Shown in pieces: positions 24,294-36,067 of a DNA stretch of 64,000 nt (positions are counted from its first letter, which is position 1; each line of letters begins with the position of its first letter). The DNA comes from Paracoccidioides lutzii Pb01 (lineage: Eukaryota > Ascomycota > Eurotiomycetes > Onygenales > Ajellomycetaceae). The stretch spans positions 316,838-380,837 of the forward strand of contig NW_015440947.1 of NCBI RefSeq assembly GCF_000150705.2, given 5' to 3'. A model generated the notes under the pieces. The model made no database searches. It was not told the origin of the DNA and saw nothing but the letters and a program-made list of their open reading frames with translations. Both the position numbers and the translations under genes were made by a program.

Positions 24294-24860
24294 TTAGGCG
24301 TCACCCAAAGTCACTCCGGAGAGTCTGCGGACGGCGCTTGATGGTTTGGTCTTGATCATATCTATATTTCTCTTTCTTTTGAATGAAAACAAAAAGGCAT
24401 CGTCGAAATTGCCAATACATAATGTAATGAAACATTTTGGTCTTTGCTGCTCAGGAAGAGCGTGCTTGAAAGTCATGTAGTAACTGGTTGCCCAACTTCT
24501 CCCTATCCTCAACGTTTGGAATTGTGGAGGCTCAGCAGAGAGCTAGTTAGCGACTGAAGAGGTTGCGTTGTACATCTTATATCATGGCTTTACTGAGGAT
24601 ATAACTGAGATAGCTCTTTTTCGGCTTTAACTTGGATTATTACCTGCAAAACAGCTAATGCTAACTTCAAATTGTTCTAGAACACCATCAGGTGGTTCAT
24701 AAATTGACCAGAGACGGAATATCAGAGCATAGACAATCACTGTCATTGGAAGGTTTTGCGAACATTTCATTAAAAAGGATGCATTTGCGCCTCCAGAGTT
24801 CAACTTCTGCATATATATCTGCCCTTGATTATATAAGTACTTTTTTTGTTTTGTTTTCAT
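24294..24860 (-). pseudogene. Possible coding relic (two short minus-strand ORFs)
   Basis: Two consecutive minus-strand open stretches, 24860-24627 and 24512-24294, are the only ORFs in this 7-kb zone and have protein-like composition. I recognise no domain. They could be exons of one decayed or orphan gene between two transposon relics, or chance ORFs. The product is unknown. Confidence 0.2.
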
Positions 24861-25175
24861 CCTGATCTTTGAAAGCTGCGCTCTGGCTATGTAAGTAACC
24901 TCTTGTAACAGTGCCTGCTGTCCCCCCGCTTTTGAGCCTGGTATAAGAGTATTTACCTCTTTAAGAGGCTCCTTATTACTAGAACGCCTGCATTGCTTAG
25001 TCTGAAAGTTGTGAGAATTGAATTAAAGATGGCGGTGTTGTATCAAAATGGAACAAGTTCGGCTGAAGGGGGAAGGTTCCTTCAATGACAATTTTTCAGA
25101 ATATTGAAATTCAATTATATTTTCATTTTGCGGCGCTGTCAAGTCCCTGACAAATAACTAACTAATCCAACCTCT

Positions 25176-25207
25176 GAGCCGGCAACACCACTGAGTCGGC
25201 CATCAAA
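25176..25207 (+). repeat. Left terminal inverted repeat
   Basis: Begins GAGCCGGC and contains ACACCACTGAGTCGGC. It matches the reverse complement of 26956-26987 at 30 of 32 positions. The two differences are A versus C, and T versus C, the latter being RIP-compatible. Confidence 0.9.
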
Positions 25208-25439
25208 ATCACAGTGCAGAATTAAAAAAAATTTGACCAAAATATCTACATTCAAACAATTTCTAATTAAATTAGATTAAATTACACTAGGTTCGGGGCA
25301 TCTTATTTTTGTATGTCTGAGTGTGTTACAATTACTATATCTCTGTAGTGCATATATACATGATCTAAATTCTACTGGTGAAGATGCAGAGAATTGAAAA
25401 ACAGATAGTTCAATAGACTTAGCAGATGAAATAACTAGA

Positions 25440-26520
25440 TCCTGAACTTCCTCTTTAGTTAAATTTTTTTTTATTGAATTTTATATAGATCTTTTATATT
25501 TTAATTTTTTTTATTTATAATTTATAATAAATATATTTTAATATTATTTTTATATTAATAATATTAATTTTATTATATTTATAAATATTAATAATTTAAT
25601 TTTAAATTTTTTTTATTAATCTTCAGAGAAAGTTTTTAAAATTTTATTTTATAAAATTTTTGATTTTATTTTTTTATTTATATAATTATCATAAATTATT
25701 AAATATTTATAAAATTTAAGATAATTTAAAATTATATAATAAATTATTTAAAGAAATAAAAATTAAAGTTAAATATTTAACTGTTAAATGATCAGATCAG
25801 ATTTAAATAATATTATTTTAATAACTATAAAGTTACTTTAAATATTTTAAATTTTAAAAGCTTTTATATATATTTTAAAGTAAATATTTAAAAATTTATC
25901 TTCTTGATAATATTAAACTTAAACTGTATTTACTATTTAATTAGATTTTTATATACTTTAAAATTATAAAAAATATAAAAAATATATCAATATATAAAAG
26001 TAATTAATTTTAATACTTTTATAAATATAATTAAATTTTAAAATAAAATAACTATTATATTTATTCAAAATAAATAAGAAATAAATATTAATTTATATAG
26101 ATTAATAGTAAAAATAAATAATTTAATAAATTATTTAAAATTTTATCTTATTTATAATTTAGTTACTAGAATTAATATCAAATCTTTAATCATTTAAAGT
26201 CTATTAAATTAACTTTTTTATAAATTCTAATCTTTGAGAATCATATATAAAAATAAAACTTAGTATAATATATTAACTGCTTTAATTATAGTTACTTATT
26301 CTTGATTTCTTAATTATAAAAGCTTTACTCAGCTGTAGTACTTAGTATCAATAGCAATTTTGATAATTATATAAACTCTATTGTAAATCTAGTTTTATCA
26401 AAATTGTAAATATTTTCAAATTAAATATTATACTTAAAAATTATATTTTTTAAAGTTTTAAATTAATTTTGAATAACTTTTTATATTCTTTTATTTTACT
26501 TACTCATGATTGTAGTATCT
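25440..26520. other. AT-saturated interior of the transposon relic
   Basis: About 1.1 kb of nearly pure A/T without ORFs inside the terminal inverted repeats, where a Fot1/pogo DDE domain would lie. Composition like this is expected after heavy C-to-T mutation by RIP. Confidence 0.75.
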
Positions 26521-26529
26521 GAAATAGCA

Positions 26530-26917
26530 GTATTGAAGTTTTATACATCATTCGATCAACTTATTGACCCAGTTCTTGCCAATGTGAGAAGGGGTAGAGA
26601 TGAAATGCCGTAGAGTAAGAAGATGATTAGTCATATTCTCAACAAATGCCAGCTGAAGGGGGTATTCCTCATATTGTCAGATCAAGAATTCACTGACCTA
26701 GCAGATTCCTTTTAGCTCTAGTTAACTGAATTTACGCATAAATTCACCCTTGCAGGCCTGCCCTTAAGTCGATACTGCAGAGTAGTATGAGGCACCTTAT
26801 ATAGATGTGCAGCTGCACAAATTGAGATTATTTCATGCTTTGTAATGGCATTTATCATGAGTTCAAGTCTTCTCTATATCTTAGAGTTTCTAGTATTTTA
26901 CGACGAATTGGTGGCAT
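26530..26917 (-). pseudogene. Transposase N-terminal relic (HTH_psq plus CENP-B-type domain)
   Basis: The minus-strand ATG at 26917 begins MPPIRRK, typical of pogo/Fot1 transposases. After a frame change the helix-turn-helix AAAHLYKVPHTTLQYRLKG is clear (about 26740-26840). It is followed, through several stops, by pieces resembling the second domain: a remnant of LxxWILDL, then GIPPS, and finally a HWQELGQxVDR block comparable to the family's GKNWVxxFxxR. In-frame stops and frameshifts make it non-functional. Confidence 0.75.
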
Positions 26918-26955
26918 AATTTCGCGTTGAGGTAGGAAATTGAAAATATTTTGAA

Positions 26956-26987
26956 TTTGGTGGCCGACTCAGTGGTGTGGCCGGCTC
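26956..26987 (-). repeat. Right terminal inverted repeat
   Basis: Inverted partner of 25176-25207. It lies directly beside a TACTCCGTA motif (27004-27012) just outside the element. Confidence 0.9.
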
Positions 26988-26995
26988 GGGGGGTG

Positions 26996-27883
26996 TATTC
27001 CGCTACTCCGTATAGAAATGTTCATTCACTAGTATTTTAAGGGTTGCATGGTCAGGGTACGGGTGTGTCGAACAAAGCCATCTTACGGTAGAAAAGAGAG
27101 AACCATGGATGGAATACGAGGAGATTTAAGAAATTTAAGGAGTAATCATTTCAACTACCCACGCTATTTGTCTCTTTTTGTTTCTTTATCTTGGAATGAA
27201 TAGTTTGAGCCTATTGATTCCCATACCTTCTTATACATTTGTATTACATGGGTATGCTTTCTTTAATTACTCAAAACCCAAATAGGATGCTCGATTATCT
27301 CGCAAATTTCCCGCTCTATTCTTAAGGGCAGCCGCGTGGAACGAAGATATTAACTCTCGGGGATGCATAATGAACCCCGTAAGTGGCAGAAAGATAATGC
27401 AAGGATATTTCCTGGTTGGATGATCAAATGAGATGTTTTTTTCCTTTCAGCCTAAAGCCAATGGTAACCGCACCAGTCATACATATTAGTTAAATCGTGG
27501 AAATTAACCAATAAAATTGGCCTTTCACCTACTGGCGAGGTAGCAACAGTTTGCCAATTGATGTAACAGGGGCTGAAATGGTCGGGTGTCGGGATCTTGT
27601 CACTCGAGCCTTAGGGCTTCCAGGCAGACACTCAGACGGCTAGTCCCTTCCTGTGTATATTCAACCCCGCAGTGCGCCGTCTGGGCATGAGGGGAAGTTT
27701 ACGGACTTAAAAGGGCCTGTATTCGCCCTTTAAAGCAAACTTAAGTCTCTAGATGTGTAAGGCTGTCATTTCCCACTCGCTTCAACCTCTGAAATACCCA
27801 CATCTTCACCATAAAAGCTTAAAATCCCAAACAATTAAACGTCCGACCCACAAAGCCAAAAGTTCAAAGGAAAGAAAACCAGT
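26996..27883. other. Intergenic DNA upstream of the GFA-family gene
   Basis: Normal composition. No gene is recognised. It probably holds the promoter and 5' leader of the gene starting at 27884. Confidence 0.5.
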
Positions 27884-28336
27884 ATGGCCACCGAATCAAC
27901 CCAATCTAACTCCAAAAAGCTCTACACCGGCAGCTGCCACTGCGGCTTCGTGAAATACACGGTGAACGTCGACCTTGGCAAGGCAATCCCGAGCCGCTGC
28001 AACTGCTCTATCTGTCTAAAAAAGGGCTCGATAGCCGTGCGCGTGGCAGAAAAGGAGGAGTTCAAACTGGTTTCCCCGGCGTCCTTGGAGGAGCTGTCTG
28101 TATACACCTTTGGTCGGAAAAAAGCATACCACCGCTTCTGCAAGACGTGTGGGGTCTCCTGCTTCATTGATGGATCATATGGCGATGTTAAGTTTTTGAC
28201 AGTGAATGGGTTAACGATTGATACGGGTGATGAGGGGATTGATTGGAGTAAGATCCATCTGCAGTACTGGGATGGGAGGACTGATGGATGGACCAAAGGG
28301 CCGAAGAGTGAGCCGTATCCGAATGGGAGTTGGTGA
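27884..28336 (+). CDS. GFA / CENP-V domain zinc protein
   Basis: Intronless, 150 aa, the usual length for single-domain GFA proteins. The family is named after bacterial glutathione-dependent formaldehyde-activating enzyme. In fungi the substrates are mostly unknown, and glutathione adduct chemistry is an inference only. The zinc ligands are in place: CHCG at residues 18-21, CNCSIC at 39-44 and CKTCG at 86-90, with the expected beta-rich core between them. The chosen ATG gives a short hydrophilic N-terminus and no signal peptide. A longer open frame upstream starts in a different frame and is not needed. Confidence 0.9.
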   Translation: MATESTQSNSKKLYTGSCHCGFVKYTVNVDLGKAIPSRCNCSICLKKGSIAVRVAEKEEFKLVSPASLEELSVYTFGRKKAYHRFCKTCGVSCFIDGSYGDVKFLTVNGLTIDTGDEGIDWSKIHLQYWDGRTDGWTKGPKSEPYPNGSW

Positions 28337-28822
28337 GGGGTAATTCTTCACCCGTTTGCCTTAGTATAGCCACCTCTATGACCGTCTTCGGGTTGATTGG
28401 ATATCTGGGGATATGGTGGACTTCGTTAGAAGAAAAGCCAATCCAGTCAACGAATGGTTCTTGAGGCGATAAGCCGTGTGCGTGCAATCTATGAGGTTCC
28501 TTCCGATGCAACAAAGCGTACGCCGTGTCTATGAAACTCAATGATATTATCCATTTTCATTCTGAATTGACACGAAATTGTAGAATTTCGAAGGCTCCAT
28601 CTGCTGTCAAAATCCATTGAATGATATTAAATGTTGAGCTTCTTTTAAGGCACATTCGAGTGGGTATCAGTGGCGCTAACCCCGAAGTAGAAAGAAGTGC
28701 CAAGACATCGCTTAGGTCAGCCCACACTGGTCAATTGGGACAAAATAATCAACGTCGAACTTTCGATTTTTGTGGACAGGACACACTCAGCACTTCGTCA
28801 ACTAACCACAGACAGGGTCAAG
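28337..28822. other. Intergenic DNA and RPL3 promoter/5' leader
   Basis: No gene seen. The minus-strand ORF at 28188-28541 is antisense to the end of the GFA gene and looks like a shadow. Confidence 0.5.
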
Positions 28823-30381
28823 ATGTGAGTTGCTCCATGCTGCTGCGTGCCATTAGTTGGGTATATCAAATACAGAGGACTGATAATTTTTGTCTAAATT
28901 CCAGGAGTCACCGGAAATTCGAAGCGCCTCGGCATGGTTCGTAAAAATTCATCCCTCGCTTCCGTAGTGAGCTCAGTTGTGTATATTTGTGCAATTTAAC
29001 TGACAGGCAATGTTTATAGGCTCTCTTGCCTTCCTTCCCAGGAAGCGCAGTGCCAGACATAGGGGGAAGGTTAAGAGGTTAGTCAATTGATAGTTTCGTA
29101 GATAGATATGGGATGGAATACTGAACTTTGTGTGCCAAAAAAACAGCTTCCCCAAAGATGACCCCAAGAAGCCTGTCCACCTCACGGCTGCCATGGGCTA
29201 CAAGGCTGGCATGACCACTGTTGTCCGTGATCTCGAGCGTCCTGGTGCCAAGATGCACAAGAAGGAGATCGTTGAGGCTGTTACCATTGTTGAGACCCCT
29301 CCGGTAGGATTGAAGCTTTTCCTTCTATGCGATTGGCAGGGAATAAATGATTCTAACATCGCCTTTCTCTTGTCTCTGTAGATGATCGCTGTTGGTGTTG
29401 TTGGATACATCGAGACTCCCCGTGGTCTCCGATCTCTCACTACCGTCTGGGCCGAACACTTGAGCGATGAGGTCAAGAGACGCTTCTACAAGAACTGGTA
29501 TAAGAGTAAGAAGAAGGCCTTCACTAAATACGCCAAGAACCACTCTGAAAACACCGGTGCCTCCGTCTCTCGCGAACTCGAACGGATCAAGAAATACTGC
29601 ACCGTTGTCCGTCTCCTTGCCCACACTCAAATCCGCAAGACCCCCCTTAAGCAGAAGAAGGCTCATCTTATGGAAGTCCAAGTCAACGGTGGCAGCATTG
29701 CGGACAAGGTGGACTTCGCTCACGGTCTGTTTGAGAAACCCATCCAGATCGACAGCGTGTTTGAGCAGGATGAGATGATAGACGTTATTGCAGTTACCAA
29801 GGGTCATGGATTCAATGGCGTCACCAGCAGATGGGGAACCAAAAAGCTTCCTCGTAAGACACACAAGGGTCTCCGAAAGGTTGCCTGCATTGGTGCCTGG
29901 CATCCATCTCACGTCCAGTGGACTGTTGCTCGTGCGGGTCAAGATGGTTATCACCACCGAACATCGTGCAACCACAAAATCTACCGCATTGGCAAAGGCT
30001 CAGATGAGGGCAATGCCTCGACTGAATTTGACGTCTCGAAGAAACAGATCACACCGTAAGTTTTCTATCATTTGAATGTTGAACCAGCACCACCAAAAAC
30101 CAAATGTTAACAATTCATCCCACAGAATGGGCGGTTTCGTCCGATACGGCGAGGTCAAGAATGACTACGTCATGCTCAAGGGCTCCGTCCCAGGTGTCAA
30201 GAAGCGGGTTCTCACTCTGCGGAAGACACTCTACCCACAGGTGAGCCGTAAGGCGTTGGAGAAGGTCGAGTTGAAATGGATCGATACCTCGTCGAAATTC
30301 GGACACGGAGCATTCCAGACCCCAGCAGAGAAGCGGGCGTTCATGGGCACCCTCAAGAAGGATCTCGTTACTGCTGCATGA
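28823..30381 (+). CDS. RPL3: 60S ribosomal protein uL3 (L3)
   Basis: Large-subunit protein beside the peptidyl-transferase centre. Six exons, 28823-28824, 28905-28936, 29020-29077, 29147-29303, 29382-30055 and 30126-30381, total 1179 nt (392 aa), the normal fungal length. The start codon is split by intron 1: AT at the end of exon 1 and G at the start of exon 2 (AT|GTGAGT ... CCAG|G). The protein then begins SHRKFEAPRHG, as in other fungal L3 proteins. It contains the tip segment with GAWHPSHVQW, the loop that carries the methylated His of yeast L3. It ends LKKDLVTAA. All five introns have GT..AG ends and cluster at the 5' end, as is common in fungal ribosomal-protein genes. Identity is certain. 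Confidence 0.97.
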
Positions 30382-31207
30382 ATTTCTTAATCTGGTCTTG
30401 CCCACTGTCCCACAAAGTTTTGCTTTTTCTCTTTATTTTCGATCTGTCGGTGTAGGTTGCGGTGCGAATGCATAGGTGTTCTTTCTCTCTCTCTTGATTC
30501 AATACCTGCTTCGATTTTTTGCTTTTTGTTTCATGATTTGCCGTAAAGACGAAAACGGAAAGACTCTTATGATTCTTTCCTCCCCTATGTTGCGTATTAG
30601 GTTCGTGAAAGGGAGGCGACGGTCGAGGATAAATCCTGGCCAAGCCCATTTAAATAGGTGTAGAAATGAGCTTCCCAATACCTTTAATATCTTCGTTTAC
30701 CCTTGTAGTATCCATGATGTTTCGCTCTATTAAACCTACCTTGGTATACCGTCTACCTACCATGTAACTAATGCGGCATGAACTGCGCCGAAGAGCCTGG
30801 AGAAATTATCCGCCACGGAAAATATTAATATTGAAATGATACCTCCTCAAGCACAGGATACCAAAGTGAAGATGATATCGTCACCTACTCACCAGCCGCT
30901 TCTTGTCATTCCCGAGTCGTAGATTGCATGTCCAAGTAGCTCCTTTCAAAAGCCATTACGTCATAACTCTGATACAGAAGTTATTCTCCCTCCAACTTCC
31001 AACATCCCACCACCTATCAAATCCTAGTGGAGATGTCAAATCCCATGAGGAATCTCAAACCCCCAAAGAAATATATGGTAAAATGTAACTAAGAAGCCGA
31101 TTTACTTTGTCGAATTGTTTCAATTCCCCCACGTCTGATACCCGCATCAAGTCATACAGGTTATCTACAACACATCATAGGCATACGTATACACATTTTG
31201 TATTAAA
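30382..31207. other. Intergenic DNA between RPL3 and the fructosamine-kinase-like gene
   Basis: RPL3 3' flank and the upstream region of the next gene. No coding feature is supported. Confidence 0.5.
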
Positions 31208-32458
31208 ATGAGGCTCGACCCCGCTGTTATTGAGCTTCTACAGCTAGATGCGCCGAACACAACCGTAACCCGCACGGGTGGTGGCTGCAGCAGCGCGTCC
31301 GCCGCCAAAATCACGACGACACTGGCGGACGGCAATGAAAAGCGCTTCTTCCTGAAAACAGCAACGGGGGCCACAGGGAGGGTGATGGTTCAAGGTATGT
31401 ATTTAACCAACTAGTTACTTACAGCGAAGTTACTTCCCCGCAACTCTCCACAACCAATTGCCAATGCAGGCTTTCCCAAAGTTCCATACCCCCCCGCTAA
31501 AGTCTAGAAAACTACTCCATATCAAAAATTCAGGTGAAGATGCCTCCCTAAAAGCCATCCACGCCATCGTGCCAACCCTCTGCCCCCAATCTTTCGGCTG
31601 GGGCACCCTCACCTCCTCCCCTTCAACCTACTTCATAGTAGCCGATTTCCTCGAACCCTCCCGCCCCAAACCAAACCACGATCCATCCCCTTTCCAGCAA
31701 CTCCCCCACAAGTCCCTCGCGCAAAAGCTAGCGGAACTACACACAACCCCGGCCCCAATCCCGGAAGGTTACTCAACGCCCCAATTCGGATTCCCCGTCA
31801 CGACCTGCTGCGGCGACACGCCGCAGGACAACTCATACAAGTCATCCTGGGCCGAATTCTTCGCGGAGAACAGGTTAAAGTTTATCCTCCAGCGCGCTGA
31901 GCGTAGTAATGGTGCGGACGGCGAATTGCGGCAGTTGGTGGAAGCGACTGCGTCCCGCGTTGTGCTGCGGTTGTTAGGCGATGGGCATTTGAATGGTGGG
32001 AAGGGCGTGACGCCCGTGGTTGTGCATGGGGATTTGTGGTCTGGGAATTCGGGGCGGGGTAGTCTGGGTGGGCGAGAGGTTGAGGAGGTGATATTTGATC
32101 CATCTGCGTTTTATGGACAGAGTGAGTATGAATTGGGGATTATGAAGATGTTCGGGGGGTTCGGGGGTGGGTTTTTAGAGGATTATCACCGGCTTGTTCC
32201 AAAGCTGGAGCCGGTGGCGGAGTATGAGGATCGGGTTAGTTTGTATGAGTTGTAAGTTCCATATTCCTTTTTTTTCTTTCTCTTTAGTTTGCCCATCTCT
32301 GCTTCTTTTTACTGCTTAATATAGCGAAGTGTGAGTGTTTGCTAATTGTTTGGTTTTGTAGGTATCATTATCTTAATCATTATGCGTTGTTTGGTGGGTC
32401 GTATAGATCAAAGGCTGTAGGGATTATGAAGAAGCTGGCACAGAAGTACAGGTCCTGA
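31208..32458 (+). CDS. Fructosamine/ketosamine-3-kinase family protein
   Basis: Probable repair kinase that phosphorylates sugar moieties of glycated proteins so they detach; cytosolic (no signal seen). Three exons, 31208-31394, 31534-32251 and 32362-32458, total 1002 nt (333 aa), close to the family length. The N-terminal lobe has a Gly/Ser-rich loop (GGGCSSASA) and RFFLKTATG, the nucleotide-binding Lys. The catalytic VVVHGDLWSGN and the metal-binding FDPSAFYGQSEYELGI are diagnostic of this family. The C-terminus ends in the conserved YHYLNHYALFGGSY region supplied by exon 3. Intron 1 is 139 nt. A nearer acceptor at 31468 would insert about 22 residues between MVQ and GEDASL, which the family lacks, so I used the acceptor at 31533. 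Confidence 0.9.
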
Positions 32459-33153
32459 GGGTTTGGAAAGTGAGTTGCCTAGATGCTCATAGATATCAAA
32501 AGGCTTTGCCTAAATATTGAGAGCTGCTCCACCATCTCTACGACAATCAGTTATTCTTTAATTTAAACCATGAACTCTCTAGTTATTAAATACTTGCAAA
32601 ACAGCCTCGATTGGTATAGATAACGGTAATTGTCAAATGAGCAATATTTTACACAAACTATGTTTCCCATGTTGTGATGGCCTCAAAATGGCCCATGAAT
32701 CACATGATCTAGATTTCAAAGTGGTAAATAAAAATTTTTCATTAAATGAACAAAATTTATCTAAAAACAAGGCATCCGCAATTTATTTTCCACGGTAGAA
32801 TTATATTTAAGGGGCTCCAAGTGGACCTGCAAAGAAAAGGAGGAATGTGGAATCAAAGACTGTCCAGGTCTTCAAATATACGATCTCATTCATTCTATCA
32901 CCGCCACCATACCACAAAGACACGACCGAAGCAATTCCCTGCATTGCCTCCTCCATCATCATCATCATTATTATCCGTAAAGCCTGTCACTACCACCACC
33001 ACTAACACCACTCACGTCATCGGTCCCAGACACAAAATCCCCTTCTCCACTTCTCCCTACCACCACTACTGCAAGCACATCAATAACCAGAGCTCTCCAA
33101 CGAAATCCACATTTACATCAGCATCACCATCTTCCCCACCATCAACAACAAAC
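32459..33153. other. Upstream region and possible 5' extension of the next gene
   Basis: No separate gene. From 32746 the frame of the downstream gene is open. An upstream in-frame ATG (32845) would add a Ser/Thr/His/Arg-rich leader of 103 residues; see the next entry. Confidence 0.4.
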
Positions 33154-33872
33154 ATGTCCTCCGATGACGCCTACACAGCCTTCCTCGACAAGGCAAATGA
33201 AGACCCCTCCAAGGGAATTACTTCAAGCAAAAAGCAAGAGCATATACAAACAACCACAGTGTCCTCTTCCCAGCGCATCCCAACTGTCCTCAGCGATGTG
33301 GATATGTACTACATCTCCGACACAGACGAGGCATTCGAGGGTGTTGCGCTGGACTGGAGCGGGGCGGCGGAGGGACGGTGGCCGACCCCTGGTACGTTCG
33401 AACCACCTTACAAACAAACTCTCTCTCTCCCCTTACACCTATTCTCCTAATAACTTTTCCTGTTATCTGGGATCTGTTCAAGACATATTCTCTATAGCAC
33501 AACAACTACCCGTTATTACCCTACCCATCGTATCTAACACCGAAACTAAATAAATAAAATAAACCAACAAATAAAACAGACCAATTCAAATCCCTCATCC
33601 TCCCAAATCTATCCACAGAAGCAGCTAGAGACGTGCAAATAACCATCCTTACACCCGCATCCTTCGATCCGAAAAACCAATATGCCGACGTCCTGCACGC
33701 GGTCAGGACAGCGGTGGCGGGTGGCAATCCGCGGGATGCAGAAGCTGCGGAGGTGAAGGTGTATCAGGTGCAGATGGATGAGACCAGAGCCGAGTACTGG
33801 GTGCTTGCACTGGAACGTGGGAACGGAAAGGGGAGAATTGTGGGGCTGAAGGCAAAGGCAGTTGAAAGTTAG
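33154..33872 (+). CDS. Conserved-looking protein of unknown function
   Basis: I do not recognise the family. Two exons, 33154-33391 and 33580-33872, with a 188-nt GT..AG intron, give 176 aa from the MSSDDAY start. The N-terminal half is acidic and Ser/Thr-rich. The C-terminal half has compact alternating hydrophobic segments (VQITILTP, KVYQVQMDE, YWVLALERG) that suggest a small beta-rich domain. A longer form from the ATG at 32845 adds a basic, Ser/Thr/Pro/His-rich leader resembling a mitochondrial presequence. I chose the downstream ATG because the leader is low-complexity. Localisation is therefore undecided. Confidence 0.6.
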
Positions 33873-36067
33873 GGTGGAGATTTGGGAATGGCGATATGGG
33901 GAAGTAGTTATGGTTTATTATCTTTTCCGTAACGGTGTATGAATTATCCGTTGGGCCGTTGAATGAACATTTAACTGCTGGTTGGCGTGATCACGGACGG
34001 GGAATTGTTCTGTTCTCTTCCAACAAAACTGGGGTGGTTGTCACCGTTCCATGAATATTGCATTCATTGTAGACGTTTACCCAAACTTACTCCCGTATAT
34101 TTGCTGCCCACATAGAAACACAAAATTGCACAGTTTGAATTTTCCACGGCTATTCTTGTTATATCCACACTCTCCCCGCCCAATGGAGCCTTGAAACAAG
34201 AAAATTTAAGGATAGACGAGGACGAACCCCTGGAACTCTCCTCCAGCCAACCAGGGACTTGATATCACCCCACTCCTGCATCCCGGATCCAAAGATGCAA
34301 CGAGCGCATTAACTTGTTGGCGTTAGTTTGGTTGGATGCTCCGTCAAAGCAATGTCGGCTTGCAGCGAATGAGAATCTCTCCCCCCCTCTTTTTTTGCCT
34401 CTCTGTTTCGCTTTTATTTCCTTTTTCCTCGAATCAAATCCCTTCCCGCCTGATCTGCAGATTAACTCCACGTCGATCATACATCAACGTCTTCCATGCA
34501 CTTTGTCTGCACCCCTTTGTTCGACGTTCCCCTGATCGCGATGGTAATAATAGTAACAACACACATGACAGGTTGCAGGAAGTCATCGCCCGACTGAAAG
34601 ATCTAGAAGGTGTCCCAGCCAGAGACAAGAGCGAGACAAGAAACAGCGTTATGTTATGATAACCCTGACGGCTGCCAATGCTGACGCTGACATGCGTCCC
34701 AGCCAATCTACCGCACTCCCACGGCTTTGCGTGTTAGAAAACATGGCATCCAGACAGGGAATAACCAGAGATAGTTGACGTTTGCCTATTTATCATATGA
34801 CTGATTGTACGTAACGTGCGCAGTAGCATCCGGTGATATGTGACCCTTAGATATACGCGTATCACTCAGGGAGGCCGTCCAAGGTTGTAATTGTATTGTG
34901 ATAGATCATGTCTTTATTAAAACCGCTCCCCGAGTCCGGACAAAAGAGAATATCCCAATCATAGGTATACTTCTGTGGAATAATAAATGGGTTGCTGTAG
35001 GCGTAATATCCGAGTGCTGTCTGTCAATGTCTGTCGTAATAATAATGTGGTATGTAGGTTTGTGTATATGTAACTACGTGTTTCCAGCTTCTGTCAGTCT
35101 TAAATAATCCCCGCCTCTTTTCTTTCTACCTTCTATTATTTTCTCTACTCTCTTTCTGCTGTGCCCTCTACTCTGGGTCCCTCGGTGATTTTCTTTTTTT
35201 AATCTCCTTCTTCTGCCCCTCTGTCCTTCACACTGCCCCATTCCATTACCCAGTTCACTGCCTCAACTGATTAATCTATATCGCTCGAACCGTGGGCAAG
35301 TCAAATCTCCGCCCTCCGCAGAAGATCCACAAAAGACTCTTACTCATCCAGGATCTTTAGCAGCGCAATTAGCTATATACTGGTTAAGCAATCTGAGGGA
35401 CCCTAAAGTTGACCCAAGCCTTTAGAAGTTTATTCAATTGGGAAGTGAGCGTCCTTGATGTGCAGAGCGCGCGCGGTCGGTGGACGGTCAAATCATTCAA
35501 CCCATCCGTTCGTTACTCGGGATTTCAAAGTATATCCATCATCCATTACCAGCATCGCCAGCATCACCAGGCCAGTCAAGAGGTGTGTTTATTTATTTCT
35601 AACCTAGGGGTTTTTTTTTTTTTTTTTTTTAAAGAAAACCTTGTTATGCAGTTACCATCGCTGCGTTCTTTGCGCATACTTGGGCACATCTTCAACATCC
35701 AAGTCCACCTGAGTATCAGTATCCTGCCTTCCACTGACCACTGTTCTAAGGTTAAAACGAGGTTCCTATCTCGACATATTACCACTTGCTTCCCAGCCAC
35801 TCATTAGCCTCCTATTCGATCCCTTTCGTCGCTGCTGTCATCCATTCATTTACATTTACCTAGGCCAAGCATCGCATTCTCGAGTCCCGCGCGTTAACTT
35901 GTATTTCTCTCGTTAAGACTCGTCTCCCCTGGAATCTTTGCTATCCGGGACATGGTGGTGGTTATCCGCCTTGAGCGTATTGGACTTGTCCCCCCATCCG
36001 GCCTCCGACTCCCCTCATCTTCCCTCAAGCCCCCGCCTTCCTCCATATTGAAAGTGAAAAAACCATC
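33873..36067. other. 2.2-kb intergenic region upstream of the GH16 gene
   Basis: No supported gene. Short ORFs at 34314-34706 overlap on both strands and lack recognisable features. A T-tract of about 22 occurs near 35609-35630. The region immediately before 36068 is likely the promoter and leader of the GH16 gene. Confidence 0.5.

Larger units (their letters stand above)
25168..26995 (-). mobile_element. Decayed Tc1/mariner-superfamily (Fot1/pogo-like) DNA transposon
   Basis: A pair of inverted repeats (25176-25207 and 26956-26987, 30 of 32 identical, with weaker similarity extending about 8 bp outward) bounds about 1.8 kb, the usual size of Fot1/pogo elements. Reading from the right-hand end on the minus strand, an ATG at 26917 is followed by a broken but recognisable pogo-type N-terminal helix-turn-helix and a CENP-B-like second helix-turn-helix. 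The remaining two thirds (about 26520 down to 25440), where the DDE catalytic domain should be, is AT-saturated and stop-filled. This indicates RIP. A clean TA target duplication is not visible: the right flank has TA and the left has TC. Confidence 0.8.

Noticed and set aside
29325..29975. 216-codon ORF antisense to RPL3
   Set aside because: A shadow of the highly biased RPL3 coding frame on the opposite strand.
31458..31533. Extra N-terminal coding segment of the fructosamine-kinase-like gene
   Set aside because: It would insert about 22 residues absent from the family between MVQ and GEDASL. Splicing at 31533 gives the expected continuity.
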